From: Bacteroidales bacterium
GTDB lineage: Bacteria; Bacteroidota; Bacteroidia; Bacteroidales; UBA932
DNA length: 64,000 nucleotides
Direction of reading: 5' to 3'
NCBI GenBank assembly: GCA_015060395.1
Contig: SUYP01000004.1
Span: 62,001 to 126,000, forward strand
Shown here: piece after piece, positions 44,116-54,441 of the stretch
Layout of the letters: each line of letters starts with the position of its first letter
Position numbering within the stretch: position 1 is the first letter of the stretch
Program-made: the position numbers and the translations under genes
The notes under the pieces: model-generated
Database searches by the model: none
The model's input: the letters and a program-made list of their open reading frames with translations, nothing else
What the model was told of the DNA's origin: nothing

Positions 44116-45792
44116 ATGCAATTACTTGACTGGATCGTGATAGGCATCTTTGTGGTGGCCTTGATCGGAATCGTAATCTGGGTTCTGAAACAGAAACAGA
44201 ACAGTTCTTCTGATTATTTCCTTGGTGGTAAGGACGCAACCTGGATCGCCATCGGAGCATCTATCTTTGCATCGAACATCGGTTCGGAGCATCTTATAGG
44301 TCTTGCAGGTACCGGTGCTGCCAGCGGAATGGCAATGGCTCACTGGGAGATACAGGGCTGGATGATTCTTCTCCTGGGATGGGTATTCGTCCCTTTCTAT
44401 TCAAGAAGTATGGTATATACGATGCCTGAATTCCTTGAAAAGAGATATAACCCTCAGTCACGAACTATCCTTTCCCTTATCTCTCTCATCAGCTATGTGC
44501 TGACCAAGGTGGCGGTGACAGTCTATGCCGGTGGACTCGTATTCCAGCAGGTCTTCGGCATCGAGGAACTCTGGGGCATCGATTTCTTCTGGATCGCAGC
44601 CATCGGTCTCGTGCTCATCACAGCTCTTTATACAGTAGCCGGAGGAATGAAGTCGGTTCTCTATACATCTGTGCTTCAGACTCCGATCCTTCTTCTTGGT
44701 TCACTGATCATCCTTGTCCTCGGACTGAAGGAACTCGGCGGCTGGGATGAGATGATGAGAATCTGCGGTGCCACTACTGTGAATGAGTACGGCAATACTA
44801 TGGTCGAACTTATGCGTGATAACCGTGACCCTCAGTATCCTTGGCTCGGAGCACTTGTGGGATCGGCTATCATAGGTTTCTGGTACTGGTGTACAGACCA
44901 GTTCATCGTCCAGAGAGTTCTTTCCGGAAAGGATCAGAAGGAAGCACGCCGTGGTACCATCTTCGGAGCATACCTCAAGCTTCTCCCTGTATTCCTCTTC
45001 CTCATCCCGGGTATGATTGCTTTCGCTCTTAATCAGAAGGGTATCGTCATAAATGGTGAAGTCTTCAGACTTTCGACTCCGGATGCCGCATTCCCGACAC
45101 TGGTTGCCAGGCTCCTTCCTGCAGGTGTCAAGGGACTTGTTGTCTGCGGTATCCTTGCTGCCCTTATGAGTTCTCTCGCATCTCTCTTCAACTCTTCTTC
45201 TATGCTCTTCACCATCGACTTCTACAAGAGGTTCAGGCCTGAGACTCCTGAGAAGAAGCTTGTGACCATCGGTCAGATAGCTACCGTGGTGATCGTTGTT
45301 CTCGGTATCCTCTGGATCCCTATTATGCGCTCGGTAGGTGACGTGCTCTATAATTATCTCCAGGATGTACAGTCCGTTCTTGCTCCGGGAATCGCCGCAG
45401 CATTCCTTCTCGGAATCTGCTGGAAGAGAACTTCAGCCAAGGGAGGTATGTGGGGTCTTATCTCAGGACTTGTGATCGGACTTACCCGTCTCGGTGCCAA
45501 GATCTATTATACCAATGTGCCTGAGGCTGCTGACAATTTCTTCAAGTATATATTCTATGATGTGAACTGGCTTTTCTTCTGCGGATGGATGTTCCTCTTC
45601 TGCATCATAGTGATTATAGTTGTCAGCCTTCTTACCAAGGCTCCGGCTCCTGAACAGATACAGGGACTGGTATATGGTACAGCTACAGCAGAGCAGAAGG
45701 CGGAGACACGTGCAAGCTGGGACAAGTGGGATGTCATCCACACTGTCATCATCCTTGCCATCACAGCGGCATTCTATTGGTATTTCTGGTAG
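44116..45792 (+). CDS. SSS-family sodium:sugar symporter (arabinose)
   Basis: The 558-residue inner-membrane protein has about 14 helices and solute:sodium symporter marks: DYFLGGKDATWIAIGASIFASNIGSEHLIGLAG at about 33-65, TMPEFLEKRY and the GGMKSVLYTSVLQ stretch at about 176-188. It resembles the vSGLT/SglT branch that carries monosaccharides with Na+. Location between epimerase and araR makes L-arabinose the likely substrate. The next start is 3 nt after its stop. Confidence 0.92.
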   Translation: MQLLDWIVIGIFVVALIGIVIWVLKQKQNSSSDYFLGGKDATWIAIGASIFASNIGSEHLIGLAGTGAASGMAMAHWEIQGWMILLLGWVFVPFYSRSMVYTMPEFLEKRYNPQSRTILSLISLISYVLTKVAVTVYAGGLVFQQVFGIEELWGIDFFWIAAIGLVLITALYTVAGGMKSVLYTSVLQTPILLLGSLIILVLGLKELGGWDEMMRICGATTVNEYGNTMVELMRDNRDPQYPWLGALVGSAIIGFWYWCTDQFIVQRVLSGKDQKEARRGTIFGAYLKLLPVFLFLIPGMIAFALNQKGIVINGEVFRLSTPDAAFPTLVARLLPAGVKGLVVCGILAALMSSLASLFNSSSMLFTIDFYKRFRPETPEKKLVTIGQIATVVIVVLGILWIPIMRSVGDVLYNYLQDVQSVLAPGIAAAFLLGICWKRTSAKGGMWGLISGLVIGLTRLGAKIYYTNVPEAADNFFKYIFYDVNWLFFCGWMFLFCIIVIIVVSLLTKAPAPEQIQGLVYGTATAEQKAETRASWDKWDVIHTVIILAITAAFYWYFW

Positions 45793-45795
45793 GAT

Positions 45796-46482
45796 ATGGA
45801 AGAATTCCGTTCATTCTATGAGTCTCATCCACGTTTCCACGTGGCCATCGACTGTGTCGTGTTCGGTTTCAAGGATAACGAGCTGAAGATCCTTATACAG
45901 CAACGTAATTTCGAACCGTTCCAGGGAGTATGGTCGCTGATGGGAGGATTTGTGCGCGAAAATGAGGACATAGATGAGGCTGCTACTCGTGTCTGCAATG
46001 AGCTGACAGGCCTGAAAGATGTCTATATGAGGCAGGTGGGCGCTTATGGAAAGGTCGATCGTGACCCGGGAGCGCGCGTAGTCTCCATCGCATACTGCGT
46101 CCTTATCGACATTGACAGATATAACGAGCAGCTGAATATGATCAATAATTCCTACTGGGAGAATATAAATACGCTCCCTGAGATGTTCTTCGACCATAAG
46201 GATATGATCAGGGATGCGTTGAAGCTCCTTCAGCGTAAGGTCAGTCGTGAACCGGTCGGTTTCAATCTTCTTCCTCCTCTATTTACCCTTACCCAGTTGC
46301 AGACTCTTCACGAGGCCATACTGGGAGAAAAGATGGATAAGAGGAATTTCCGCAAGAGGGTAGGAGATATGAACTTCATCGAAAAGACCGGGATGGTTGA
46401 CAAGGCATCAAGCAGAAAAGGAGCTTTTCTGTACAGATTCAACAGTAAGGAATATAGGAGAAACCCTGAATTCAAGCTTTAA
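45796..46482 (+). CDS. araR: arabinose regulator AraR (Nudix/NrtR-type)
   Basis: The 228-residue protein has an N-terminal Nudix-fold domain (about 10-140) and a C-terminal winged helix (about 150-215, with [15 protein letters not shown] and NFRKRVG). The Nudix box is degenerate: in [21 protein letters not shown] the REUxEE core reads RVCNEL, so hydrolysis is unlikely and the domain probably binds a ligand. I recall the AraR repressor of Bacteroides thetaiotaomicron as this type, controlled by L-arabinose. It sits between transporter and araD, and an inverted repeat at the operon promoter is the probable binding site. Confidence 0.92.
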   Translation: MEEFRSFYESHPRFHVAIDCVVFGFKDNELKILIQQRNFEPFQGVWSLMGGFVRENEDIDEAATRVCNELTGLKDVYMRQVGAYGKVDRDPGARVVSIAYCVLIDIDRYNEQLNMINNSYWENINTLPEMFFDHKDMIRDALKLLQRKVSREPVGFNLLPPLFTLTQLQTLHEAILGEKMDKRNFRKRVGDMNFIEKTGMVDKASSRKGAFLYRFNSKEYRRNPEFKL

Positions 46483-46483
46483 T

Positions 46484-47179
46484 ATGTTGGAAGAACTTAA
46501 GGAAAAGGTGTTCCAGGCCAATCTGGAACTGGTCCGTCAGGGACTTGTGATATATACCTGGGGCAATGTCTCCGGCATTGACCGTGAAAGGGGACTTGTC
46601 GTGATAAAGCCGAGCGGAGTCAGCTATGACGATATGAAGGCGGAGGATATGGTGGTGGTAAGCCTTGAGACAGGTGAGACTGTCGAAGGCTCTCTTAACC
46701 CGTCTTCGGATACGCCGACCCATCTGGCTCTTTACAGAGCTTTCGGTAATATAGGAGGAGTCGTGCATACGCACTCTACATACGCGACAGCCTGGGCTCA
46801 GGCAGGTATGGACATACCTAACATAGGTACGACACATTCGGATTATTTCCACAAGGACATACCTTGCACCGATGATATGACTGCGGAGCAGGTAAGGGGC
46901 GCTTACGAACTCGAGACAGGAAACGTCATCGTCTCGAGATTCGAGGGCATCAATCCGGACCATACTCCGGGAGTGCTCGTGAAGAACCACGGCCCGTTCA
47001 CCTGGGGAAAGAATCCTGCTGACGCCGTATATAACGCCAAGGTGCTGGAACAGTGTGCCCAGATGGCATATATCTCATTGACTCTCAATCCGAAGACAGG
47101 AATGAATCCTGATCTTGTGGAAAAGCATTACAACCGTAAGCACGGCCCAGGAGCCTATTACGGACAGAAAAAGAAATAA
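46484..47179 (+). CDS. araD: L-ribulose-5-phosphate 4-epimerase
   Basis: The 231-residue class II aldolase-type enzyme converts L-ribulose-5-phosphate to D-xylulose-5-phosphate. [31 protein letters not shown] (zinc His pair) and [12 protein letters not shown] are diagnostic. The third zinc His is in that last motif. Cytoplasmic. ATG 46484 is the only start close to the N-terminus of relatives; it follows the araR stop by 1 nt. The product feeds transketolase. Confidence 0.96.
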   Translation: MLEELKEKVFQANLELVRQGLVIYTWGNVSGIDRERGLVVIKPSGVSYDDMKAEDMVVVSLETGETVEGSLNPSSDTPTHLALYRAFGNIGGVVHTHSTYATAWAQAGMDIPNIGTTHSDYFHKDIPCTDDMTAEQVRGAYELETGNVIVSRFEGINPDHTPGVLVKNHGPFTWGKNPADAVYNAKVLEQCAQMAYISLTLNPKTGMNPDLVEKHYNRKHGPGAYYGQKKK

Positions 47180-47197
47180 CACATAAAAGATAACAGT

Positions 47198-48733
47198 ATG
47201 ATAAAAGCTTATGACCAGTATGAAGTGTGGTTCGTGACCGGAGCACAGCTTCTCTATGGCGGTGATGCCGTAACAATAGTGGATGGCCATTCTAATGAAA
47301 TGGTCAAGGGACTGAATGATTCGGGCAATCTGCCTGTAAAGGTCGTATATAAAGGTACAGCCAATTCCTCAAAGGAAGTGGAGGCTGTCTTCAAGGCGGC
47401 GAACAACGATGACAGGTGTATCGGTGTGATAACCTGGATGCATACATTCTCGCCTGCAAAGATGTGGATCCACGGTCTTCTTCAGCTCAAGAAGCCTCTG
47501 ATGCATCTGCACACACAGTACAACCGTGAAATCCCTTGGGACACAATGGATATGGACTTTATGAATCTGAACCAGTCCGCTCACGGAGACCGCGAGTTCG
47601 GCCATATCTGCACCCGTATGCGTATCCGCAGGAAGGTGGTTGTGGGACATTGGCAGGATGAGGAGACCCAGCGCAAGATCGCTGTCTGGATGCGTGTCTG
47701 CGCCGGCTGGGCTGACTCTCAGGATATGCTGATCCTCCGTTTCGGTGACCAGATGAACAATGTGGCAGTGACAGACGGCGACAAGGTGGAGGCAGAGCAG
47801 AGACTCGGCTATCACGTGGACTATTGTCCTGTGAGCGAGCTTATGGCATATCAGAAGCAGGTCAAGGATGAGGATGTGGAAGCTCTCGTAAAGGAGTATT
47901 TCACTCTCTATGATCACGATGCTTCGCTCGAGGACAAGACCACAGAAGGCTATCAGAAGGTGTGGAACTCCGCAAAGGCAGAGCTCGCCATCCGTGCCAT
48001 CCTGAAGGAAAAGGGAGCCAAGGGCTTCACCACCAACTTCGATGATCTTGGAGATGTGGATATGGAGTGCAATTTCTTCGATCAGATTCCGGGTCTGGCA
48101 TCACAGCGCCTTATGGCAGAGGGCTACGGCTTCGGTGCAGAGGGTGACTGGAAATCGGCGGCTCTTTACCGTACCGTATGGGTTATGAATCAGGGACTCC
48201 CTCGCGGATGTTCTTTCCTGGAGGACTATACTTTGAATTTCGACGGAGCGAACAGCTCTATCCTTCAGTCACATATGCTCGAGATCTGTCCTCTCATTGC
48301 AGCGGCGAAGCCAAAGCTTGAGGTACATTTCCTCGGCATCGGCATCAGGAAGAGCCCGACAGCCCGCCTCGTGTTCACAAGCAAGACCGGCCCGGGATGT
48401 ACAGCCACAGTAGTTGACCTTGGCAACCGTTTCCGTCTTATCGTGAATGATGTGGAATGCATTGAGCCTAAGCCGCTTCCAAAGCTTCCGGTGGCCAGTG
48501 CACTTTGGATTCCTATGCCTGATTTCGAAATCGGAGCAGGTGCTTGGATTCTTGCCGGAGGTACACATCACTCCTGCTTCTCATACGACCTTACCGCTGA
48601 ATACTGGGAGGATTATGCAGAGATTGCAGGCATCGAGATGATACATATCAATAAGGACACCACCATCAGCGGGTTCAAGAAGGAACTCCGTATGAACGAG
48701 GTGTATTATATGCTTAACAAGGCTCTAGTATAG
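47198..48733 (+). CDS. araA: L-arabinose isomerase
   Basis: The 511-residue enzyme isomerises L-arabinose to L-ribulose with a Mn2+ site. VWFVTGAQLLYG near the N-terminus, WMHTFSPAKMWI, HLHTQYNREIPW and GEGDWKSAALYR-like AEGDWKSAALYR are AraA signatures, and the C-terminal GGTHHSCFSYDL carries the last His ligands. Length is near the family norm of 500. Cytoplasmic, 18 nt after araD and 8 nt before the GH51 gene. Confidence 0.96.
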   Translation: MIKAYDQYEVWFVTGAQLLYGGDAVTIVDGHSNEMVKGLNDSGNLPVKVVYKGTANSSKEVEAVFKAANNDDRCIGVITWMHTFSPAKMWIHGLLQLKKPLMHLHTQYNREIPWDTMDMDFMNLNQSAHGDREFGHICTRMRIRRKVVVGHWQDEETQRKIAVWMRVCAGWADSQDMLILRFGDQMNNVAVTDGDKVEAEQRLGYHVDYCPVSELMAYQKQVKDEDVEALVKEYFTLYDHDASLEDKTTEGYQKVWNSAKAELAIRAILKEKGAKGFTTNFDDLGDVDMECNFFDQIPGLASQRLMAEGYGFGAEGDWKSAALYRTVWVMNQGLPRGCSFLEDYTLNFDGANSSILQSHMLEICPLIAAAKPKLEVHFLGIGIRKSPTARLVFTSKTGPGCTATVVDLGNRFRLIVNDVECIEPKPLPKLPVASALWIPMPDFEIGAGAWILAGGTHHSCFSYDLTAEYWEDYAEIAGIEMIHINKDTTISGFKKELRMNEVYYMLNKALV

Positions 48734-48741
48734 CTTTAGGA

Positions 48742-50715
48742 ATGAAAAGGATTCTTCTATCGCTTCTTGCTTTGTCTGCGGCCGGAGTCATTTCGGCCCA
48801 GGTGAACGAAATGAAGGTGGATCTCGGTAGGACTGTGGCCGGGATCCAGCCTACTATGTACGGCATCTTCATCGAGGATATAAATTTTGCCGCTGATGGA
48901 GGCCTGTATGCCGAACTCGTCAAGAACCGGTCGTTCGAGTTTCCGAACAACAGGCTTCAAGGCTGGAACGTCGGAGGACGTCTGGAGGTGATGGATGACG
49001 GACCTTTTGATCGTAATCCCCACTATGTCAGGCTGATGTATCCGGGTCATCCTCATAAGCATACCGCTATGGTGAATGACGGATTCTTCGGAATCGGTTT
49101 GAAGAAAGACGGACAATACCGTTTCAGCGTGTGGGCCCGTGTCCCGGAAGGGAATGCAAGCCTGGGAGTGGAACTGATCAACAAGGCCTCGATGGCTGAG
49201 TCCCAGGTATATACATCTGCCAGGATCACGGTAGATTCCGGAGAGTGGAAGCAATATGAGGTGATTCTGACTTCGCCGGTAACGGATCCGAAGGCATCCC
49301 TGCGCATCTTCCTTGATTCCGCTTCTGCAGTTGATGTGGAGCATATATCCCTTTTCCCTGTGGATACCTGGATGGGGCATAGGAACGGACTGAGAAAAGA
49401 TCTGGCGCAGGCCCTCTATGACCTGCAGCCTGGACTTTTCCGCTTCCCCGGAGGATGTATTGTAGAGGGAACGGACCTTCAGACCCGATACAGCTGGAAG
49501 AACAGTGTGGGTCCGGTGGAGAACCGTCCGCTCAATGAGAACAGATGGCAGCATACCTTCAGACATCGCTATTATCCGGACTATTTTCAGTCGTATGGAC
49601 TGGGCTTCTATGAATATTTCCTCCTTTCGGAGGAGATAGGAGCGGAGCCTCTTCCTGTGATAAGCTGCGGACTGGCCTGCCAGTTCCAGAACGAGACTAT
49701 GGATGCACACCAGCCTGTGGCGGATCTTGACTGTTATATACAGGATGCTCTTGACCTTATCGAATTCGCGAACGGAGATGTCTCCACAAGATGGGGCGGC
49801 CTCCGTGCTGAAATGGGACATCCTGCTCCATTCAACCTCAAATACATTGGAATAGGAAACGAACAGTGGGGACCGGAATATCCGGAGCGTCTCGAGCCTT
49901 TCGTGTCGGCTATAAGGAAGGCATATCCGGAAATCCTTATCGTGGGATCTTCTGGACCTTGTTCAGAGGGTGACCAGTTTGATTTCCTGTGGCCGGAGAT
50001 GAAGAGGATAGGTGTGGATCTGGTGGATGAGCATTTCTATCGTCCTGAAAGCTGGTTCCTGAGCCAGGGAGCCCGATATGATAATTATGACCGTAAAGGC
50101 CCTAAGGTGTTTGCAGGTGAGTATGCCTGTCACGGAGAAGGAAAGAAATGGAATCACTTCGGAGCATCTCTGCTTGAGGCGGCCTTTATGACCACTATAG
50201 AAAGGAATGCCGATGTTGTCTGGATGGCTACATACGCTCCTTTGTTCGCGCATATAGAGGGCTGGCAGTGGAGGCCTGACCTGATATGGTTCGACAATCT
50301 CCGCAGTTTCCGTTCGTGCAGCTGGTATGTGCAGAAACTATACAGCCGTTATAAAGGTACTGATGTGCTGAAACTTACTGATAAGGAGGGGAAGAATATC
50401 ACCGGTGCAGAAGGCCAGAACGGCCTGTTTGCCAGTTCGGTATATGACTCTGCGAATGACTGCATCTATGTGAAGGTCATAAACGTTTCGGATGAGGCCC
50501 GTCCTATAAAGATCAGCTTTGAAGGTCTTGGAAGGAGGCATCTGCTGAAGGGTGTCGAGGCGGTCAGCTATCATTCCGACGATCTCGATGCGGACAATAC
50601 ACTGGATCAGCCTGAAAGGATAGTTCCGGAGTCGGCACCGCTGGATTTCGAAGGCAAGGTGCTTGAGACTACGGTTGCCCCTAAGACCTTTATGGTTTAT
50701 GTCATTCAGAAATAA
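48742..50715 (+). CDS. GH51 alpha-L-arabinofuranosidase, exported
   Basis: The 657-residue enzyme has a signal peptide (to about ISAQ, residue 20), an N-terminal CBM4/9-like jelly-roll region (about 60-210), a TIM-barrel GH51 core and a C-terminal beta domain. The acid/base is Glu374 in GIGNEQWGPEY and the nucleophile Glu460 in VFAGEYACH. It releases L-arabinose from arabinoxylan, arabinan or oligosaccharides in the periplasm. Being in the ara operon ties release of arabinose to its catabolism. araB follows 54 nt later. Confidence 0.94.
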   Translation: MKRILLSLLALSAAGVISAQVNEMKVDLGRTVAGIQPTMYGIFIEDINFAADGGLYAELVKNRSFEFPNNRLQGWNVGGRLEVMDDGPFDRNPHYVRLMYPGHPHKHTAMVNDGFFGIGLKKDGQYRFSVWARVPEGNASLGVELINKASMAESQVYTSARITVDSGEWKQYEVILTSPVTDPKASLRIFLDSASAVDVEHISLFPVDTWMGHRNGLRKDLAQALYDLQPGLFRFPGGCIVEGTDLQTRYSWKNSVGPVENRPLNENRWQHTFRHRYYPDYFQSYGLGFYEYFLLSEEIGAEPLPVISCGLACQFQNETMDAHQPVADLDCYIQDALDLIEFANGDVSTRWGGLRAEMGHPAPFNLKYIGIGNEQWGPEYPERLEPFVSAIRKAYPEILIVGSSGPCSEGDQFDFLWPEMKRIGVDLVDEHFYRPESWFLSQGARYDNYDRKGPKVFAGEYACHGEGKKWNHFGASLLEAAFMTTIERNADVVWMATYAPLFAHIEGWQWRPDLIWFDNLRSFRSCSWYVQKLYSRYKGTDVLKLTDKEGKNITGAEGQNGLFASSVYDSANDCIYVKVINVSDEARPIKISFEGLGRRHLLKGVEAVSYHSDDLDADNTLDQPERIVPESAPLDFEGKVLETTVAPKTFMVYVIQK

Positions 50716-50769
50716 CTCCTTAAACGTCAGAAAAGGGGTTGGTTAATAACACTAAAACGCTAAGATTAT

Positions 50770-52449
50770 ATGAATAAATATGTAATAGGACTGGATTACG
50801 GAACAGATTCGGCACGTGCTCTTGTCGTGAACGCTCAGACAGGTGAGATCCTGGCTTCTTCCGTAAAGTATTATCCACGTTGGATGAAGGGACTCTACTG
50901 CGTTCCTAAGGCCAACCAGTGGCGTCAGCACCCGAAGGACTATCTGGAAGTCCTGGAAGCCAGCGTAAAGGAGGCACTCGGCAAATGTGCTCCTGATGTT
51001 GCTGCAAATGTGGTGGGAATCGCTTTCGATACGACAGGATCGACTCCGGCTTTCACCGACGAGACAGGAACTCCGCTTGCTATGCTTCCTGAATTCGAGG
51101 ACAATCCGAATGCGATGTTCGTCCTCTGGAAGGATCATACTGCTGTAAAGGAAGCTGCAGAGATCAATGTGAAGTGCAAGGAAAACGATATAGACTACTC
51201 TCAGTATGAGGGTGGCATCTATTCTGCCGAATGGTTCTGGGCAAAGGCAATCCACGTGCTTCGCGAGGATCCTCAGGTGGCTGCCAAGGCATATTCGATA
51301 GTGGAATATTGCGAGTGGCTTCCTGCTGTGCTCACAGGTGTGACCAAGGCCAGCGATATAGTCCGCAGCCGTTGTGCGGAAGGCCATAAGGCTATGTGGC
51401 ACGAGAGCTGGGGCGGACTTCCGCCAGAAGAGTTCCTGGTGAAGCTGGATCCTTGTCTTGCCGGCTTCCGTGAGAGACTTTTCGAGACTACCGAGACTGC
51501 TGACAAGCCTGTAGGCACCCTCTGCCAGGAATGGGCGGAAAGGCTCGGTCTCAGTACTGATGTAGTGGTCGCAGGAGGTGCATACGATTGCCATATGGGA
51601 GCTGTAGGCGCTGCCGTTACCCCTAAGACTCTTGTGCGTGTAATCGGAACATCGACCTGCGACATTATGGTCGCTTCGTATGAGGAGGTCGGTGACAAGC
51701 TGATCAAGGGCATCTGCGGCCAGGTGGACGGTTCTGTAATACCGGGAATGATAGGTCTTGAGGCCGGTCAGTCGTCCTTCGGAGATGTCTATGCGATGTT
51801 CAGAAGAGTTCTTGAATTCCCTGTGAAGAATATCCTTCCTAAGACATTGGCGGGCAAGCTTACCGAGGAGGAAATACAGGCTGCCGTTGACGAGGTATCA
51901 GACAGGATCATTGCAGAGCTGACTGTGGAGGCTGAAAAGATTCCGCTTGAGGAAAGCACGATGATAGCTACGGACTGGATCAACGGACGTCGTACTCCTG
52001 ATGCAAACCAGCTGCTTCAGGGCACCATTTCTGGATTCACACTCGGTACGACTGCTCCTCAGATATTCAGAGCTCTGGTGGAGGCTACTGCATTCGGCAC
52101 AAAGGCGATCGTTGACCGGTTCATTTCAGAAGGATGTCCGATCGAGTCTGTGATCGGTATCGGCGGTATCGCACTCAAGTCTCCTTTCGTGATGCAGACT
52201 ATGAGCGACGTGCTTGGTATGCCGATAAAGGTGTGCAATACAGACCAGGCCTGCGCGTTGGGAGCATCGATGTTCGCTGCCACAGCTGCCGGAGTATATC
52301 AGAAGGTGGAAGATGCAATCGCTGCTATGAATTCCGGATTTGCGAAGGAATATCAGCCTGATATGCAGCGTCACGGCCGGTATGCGTCTCTTTATGAGAC
52401 ATATCTCAAGCTTGGGTCATTTACTGAGAAAGAACTTTACGTATGCTGA
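50770..52449 (+). CDS. araB: ribulokinase
   Basis: The 559-residue FGGY-family kinase phosphorylates L-ribulose. The N-terminal GLDYGTDSARALVV is the ATPase phosphate-binding motif, and the central FDTTGSTPA and C-terminal GIGGIALKSPFVMQTMSDVL are kinase signatures. Length matches AraB (about 560) rather than xylulokinase (about 500). Cytoplasmic. The last seven bases overlap the start of the GH97 gene, so translation is coupled. Confidence 0.95.
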   Translation: MNKYVIGLDYGTDSARALVVNAQTGEILASSVKYYPRWMKGLYCVPKANQWRQHPKDYLEVLEASVKEALGKCAPDVAANVVGIAFDTTGSTPAFTDETGTPLAMLPEFEDNPNAMFVLWKDHTAVKEAAEINVKCKENDIDYSQYEGGIYSAEWFWAKAIHVLREDPQVAAKAYSIVEYCEWLPAVLTGVTKASDIVRSRCAEGHKAMWHESWGGLPPEEFLVKLDPCLAGFRERLFETTETADKPVGTLCQEWAERLGLSTDVVVAGGAYDCHMGAVGAAVTPKTLVRVIGTSTCDIMVASYEEVGDKLIKGICGQVDGSVIPGMIGLEAGQSSFGDVYAMFRRVLEFPVKNILPKTLAGKLTEEEIQAAVDEVSDRIIAELTVEAEKIPLEESTMIATDWINGRRTPDANQLLQGTISGFTLGTTAPQIFRALVEATAFGTKAIVDRFISEGCPIESVIGIGGIALKSPFVMQTMSDVLGMPIKVCNTDQACALGASMFAATAAGVYQKVEDAIAAMNSGFAKEYQPDMQRHGRYASLYETYLKLGSFTEKELYVC

Positions 52450-54440
52450 GACTGATGAAACTTATAGCTATGGTTGTGGTCTGTGTTTCCACAGCCATAG
52501 CTGCAATGGCTAAGAACCACGGCTATATCTCTTCTCCGGACGGGATCACTGATGTATATATCATTACCATCGATGGAAAGGCCTACTATCAGGTCGAGCA
52601 TCACAGCGAGCCTTTTATCAGCACTTCCCGTCTGGGAATGAAAACGAATGTCGGAGATTTCTCAGATCTGGAATTTGTCTCTATGGAGCAGGAAGCCATT
52701 GAAGGAAGCTACCGGCTTAAGACAGGCAAGGCTTCTGACATCAGCTACAAAGCCACCAAGGCGATGGTTACATTCAAAAATCCAGAAGGCCAGGCTCTTA
52801 TGGTGGAATTCCGCGTGGGGAACAATGATGTGGCTTTCCGTTATATACTTCCTAAAGAAGGGGAGACAGGCAGTGCGAGGATATTTGAGGAACTTACTGA
52901 GTTCACATTCAATGACAATCCCGAGCATACCTATCTGAAGACATATCTTACGCCTCAGAGTCACGCTATGATCGGCTGGAAGCGTACAAAGCCAAGCTAT
53001 GAAGAGTATTACGGCATTGGCAAGCCTGTGACTGCATCTTCAGGCTATGGCCACGGATACACCTTCCCTTGCCTTTTCCAGCTTGGAGGAAACGGATGGG
53101 CCCTTGTCAGCGAGACAGGAGTGGACAGCAGATATTGCGGTTCCAGATTGAGTGAATATTATGAGACTTCCGGAAATATCGAGGGATCGGTTGGAGCCGG
53201 ATATAAGATCGAATACCCTATGCCGGAGGAAAACAACGGCAACGGCACTGTCGAGCCTGCAATAGGTCTCCCGGGTGCCACTCCTTGGCGTACCATCACC
53301 TTGGGACAGACTCTTAAGCCGATAGTGGAGACCACAGTGACCTGGGATGTCGTGGAGCCTTTGTACGAGACCTCCAATGACTATCATTACGGCAAATCTA
53401 CCTGGAGCTGGATCGTATGGCAGGATGCAAGTATGAATATGCCTGACCAGAAGAAATATGTAGATCTGGCTTCTGAAATGGGATTCGATTATATCCTTGT
53501 GGATGCAGGATGGGACAAGAATCTGGGCTATGACGGCGCAGAAGAACTTGTACGCTATGCGGATTCAAAGAACGTGGATGTATTCCTGTGGTACAGTTCG
53601 AGCGGATGGTGGAACGATATAGTGCAGAGTCCTATCGACGTTATGAGCAATCCTATTGCCCGCAAGAGGGATATGCGCTGGATGCGCGAAATCGGCGTGA
53701 AGGGTATCAAGGTGGATTTCTTCGGCGGTGACAAGCAGGAGACGATACGTCTTTATGAGGCTATCCTCAGTGATGCGGATGACAACGGCCTTATGGCCAT
53801 ATTCCACGGCTGTACACTTCCTCGAGGATGGGAGAGGATGTATCCTAACTATGCAGGAAGTGAGGCTGTCAGGGCTTCAGAAAACCTGATTTTCGGACAA
53901 TATGAATGTGACCAGGAGGCTCAGGCCGCGACTCTTCATCCGTTTATACGCAATGCGGTCGGATGTATGGAGTTCGGAGGCTGCTTCTTTAACAAGAGGC
54001 TTTCAAGGTCCAATCAGCACGGAACCATACGCCGTACTACAGATGCCTTCCAGCTGGCCATCAGTGTCCTTTATCAGAATCCGGTCCAGAATTTCGCCAT
54101 AACTCCGAACAATCTTACTGATGCCCCGAAGGTCTGCATCGATTTTCTCAAGGAAGTGCCTACGGTGTGGGATGAGACAAGGTATGTAGCCGGATGTCCG
54201 GGCGAATCTGCTGTGATTGCAAGAAGAAATGGCAAGGTGTGGTATGTGGCGGCGGTCAATGCTGTCGATGCACCTCTCGAAATCGCGGTGAAGGATGTGC
54301 TGGAGGCATTGGACGTGTCTGATGCTGAGGTGATGGTGATATCAGGAGGCAATGAGCCGGAGAAAACAAAAGCCGGTCTCGGAAAGAAGTTTGCTGTGCC
54401 GAAGAATGACGGTCTTGTTATGACCCTCACTATGAATTAG
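52443..54440 (+). CDS. GH97 glycosidase, retaining type, exported
   Basis: The 665-residue enzyme has a signal peptide (about 1-23), an N-terminal beta-sandwich, a (beta/alpha)8 barrel and a C-terminal beta domain. The barrel contains KGIKVDFFGGDKQ with Asp425 at the position of the nucleophile of retaining GH97 enzymes; the inverting branch (SusB) lacks this Asp. The FHGCTLPRGWERMYPN block follows. Retaining members are alpha-galactosidases, and at least one Bacteroides member is reported to act on beta-L-arabinopyranosides. Its start lies inside the araB stop region, so an arabinoside substrate is attractive. It ends 1 nt before the convergent AraC gene. Confidence 0.88.
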   Translation: MLRLMKLIAMVVVCVSTAIAAMAKNHGYISSPDGITDVYIITIDGKAYYQVEHHSEPFISTSRLGMKTNVGDFSDLEFVSMEQEAIEGSYRLKTGKASDISYKATKAMVTFKNPEGQALMVEFRVGNNDVAFRYILPKEGETGSARIFEELTEFTFNDNPEHTYLKTYLTPQSHAMIGWKRTKPSYEEYYGIGKPVTASSGYGHGYTFPCLFQLGGNGWALVSETGVDSRYCGSRLSEYYETSGNIEGSVGAGYKIEYPMPEENNGNGTVEPAIGLPGATPWRTITLGQTLKPIVETTVTWDVVEPLYETSNDYHYGKSTWSWIVWQDASMNMPDQKKYVDLASEMGFDYILVDAGWDKNLGYDGAEELVRYADSKNVDVFLWYSSSGWWNDIVQSPIDVMSNPIARKRDMRWMREIGVKGIKVDFFGGDKQETIRLYEAILSDADDNGLMAIFHGCTLPRGWERMYPNYAGSEAVRASENLIFGQYECDQEAQAATLHPFIRNAVGCMEFGGCFFNKRLSRSNQHGTIRRTTDAFQLAISVLYQNPVQNFAITPNNLTDAPKVCIDFLKEVPTVWDETRYVAGCPGESAVIARRNGKVWYVAAVNAVDAPLEIAVKDVLEALDVSDAEVMVISGGNEPEKTKAGLGKKFAVPKNDGLVMTLTMN

Positions 54441-54441
54441 A

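Noticed and set aside
43153..44121. Long minus-strand frame opposite the aldose epimerase
   Set aside because: It is fully antisense to a conserved gene, with no promoter or family match.
48757..49821. Long minus-strand frame opposite GH51
   Set aside because: It is an antisense shadow of a gene with intact catalytic motifs.
50770..52449. Xylulokinase
   Set aside because: Length, motifs and placement in an araD-araA operon support ribulokinase.
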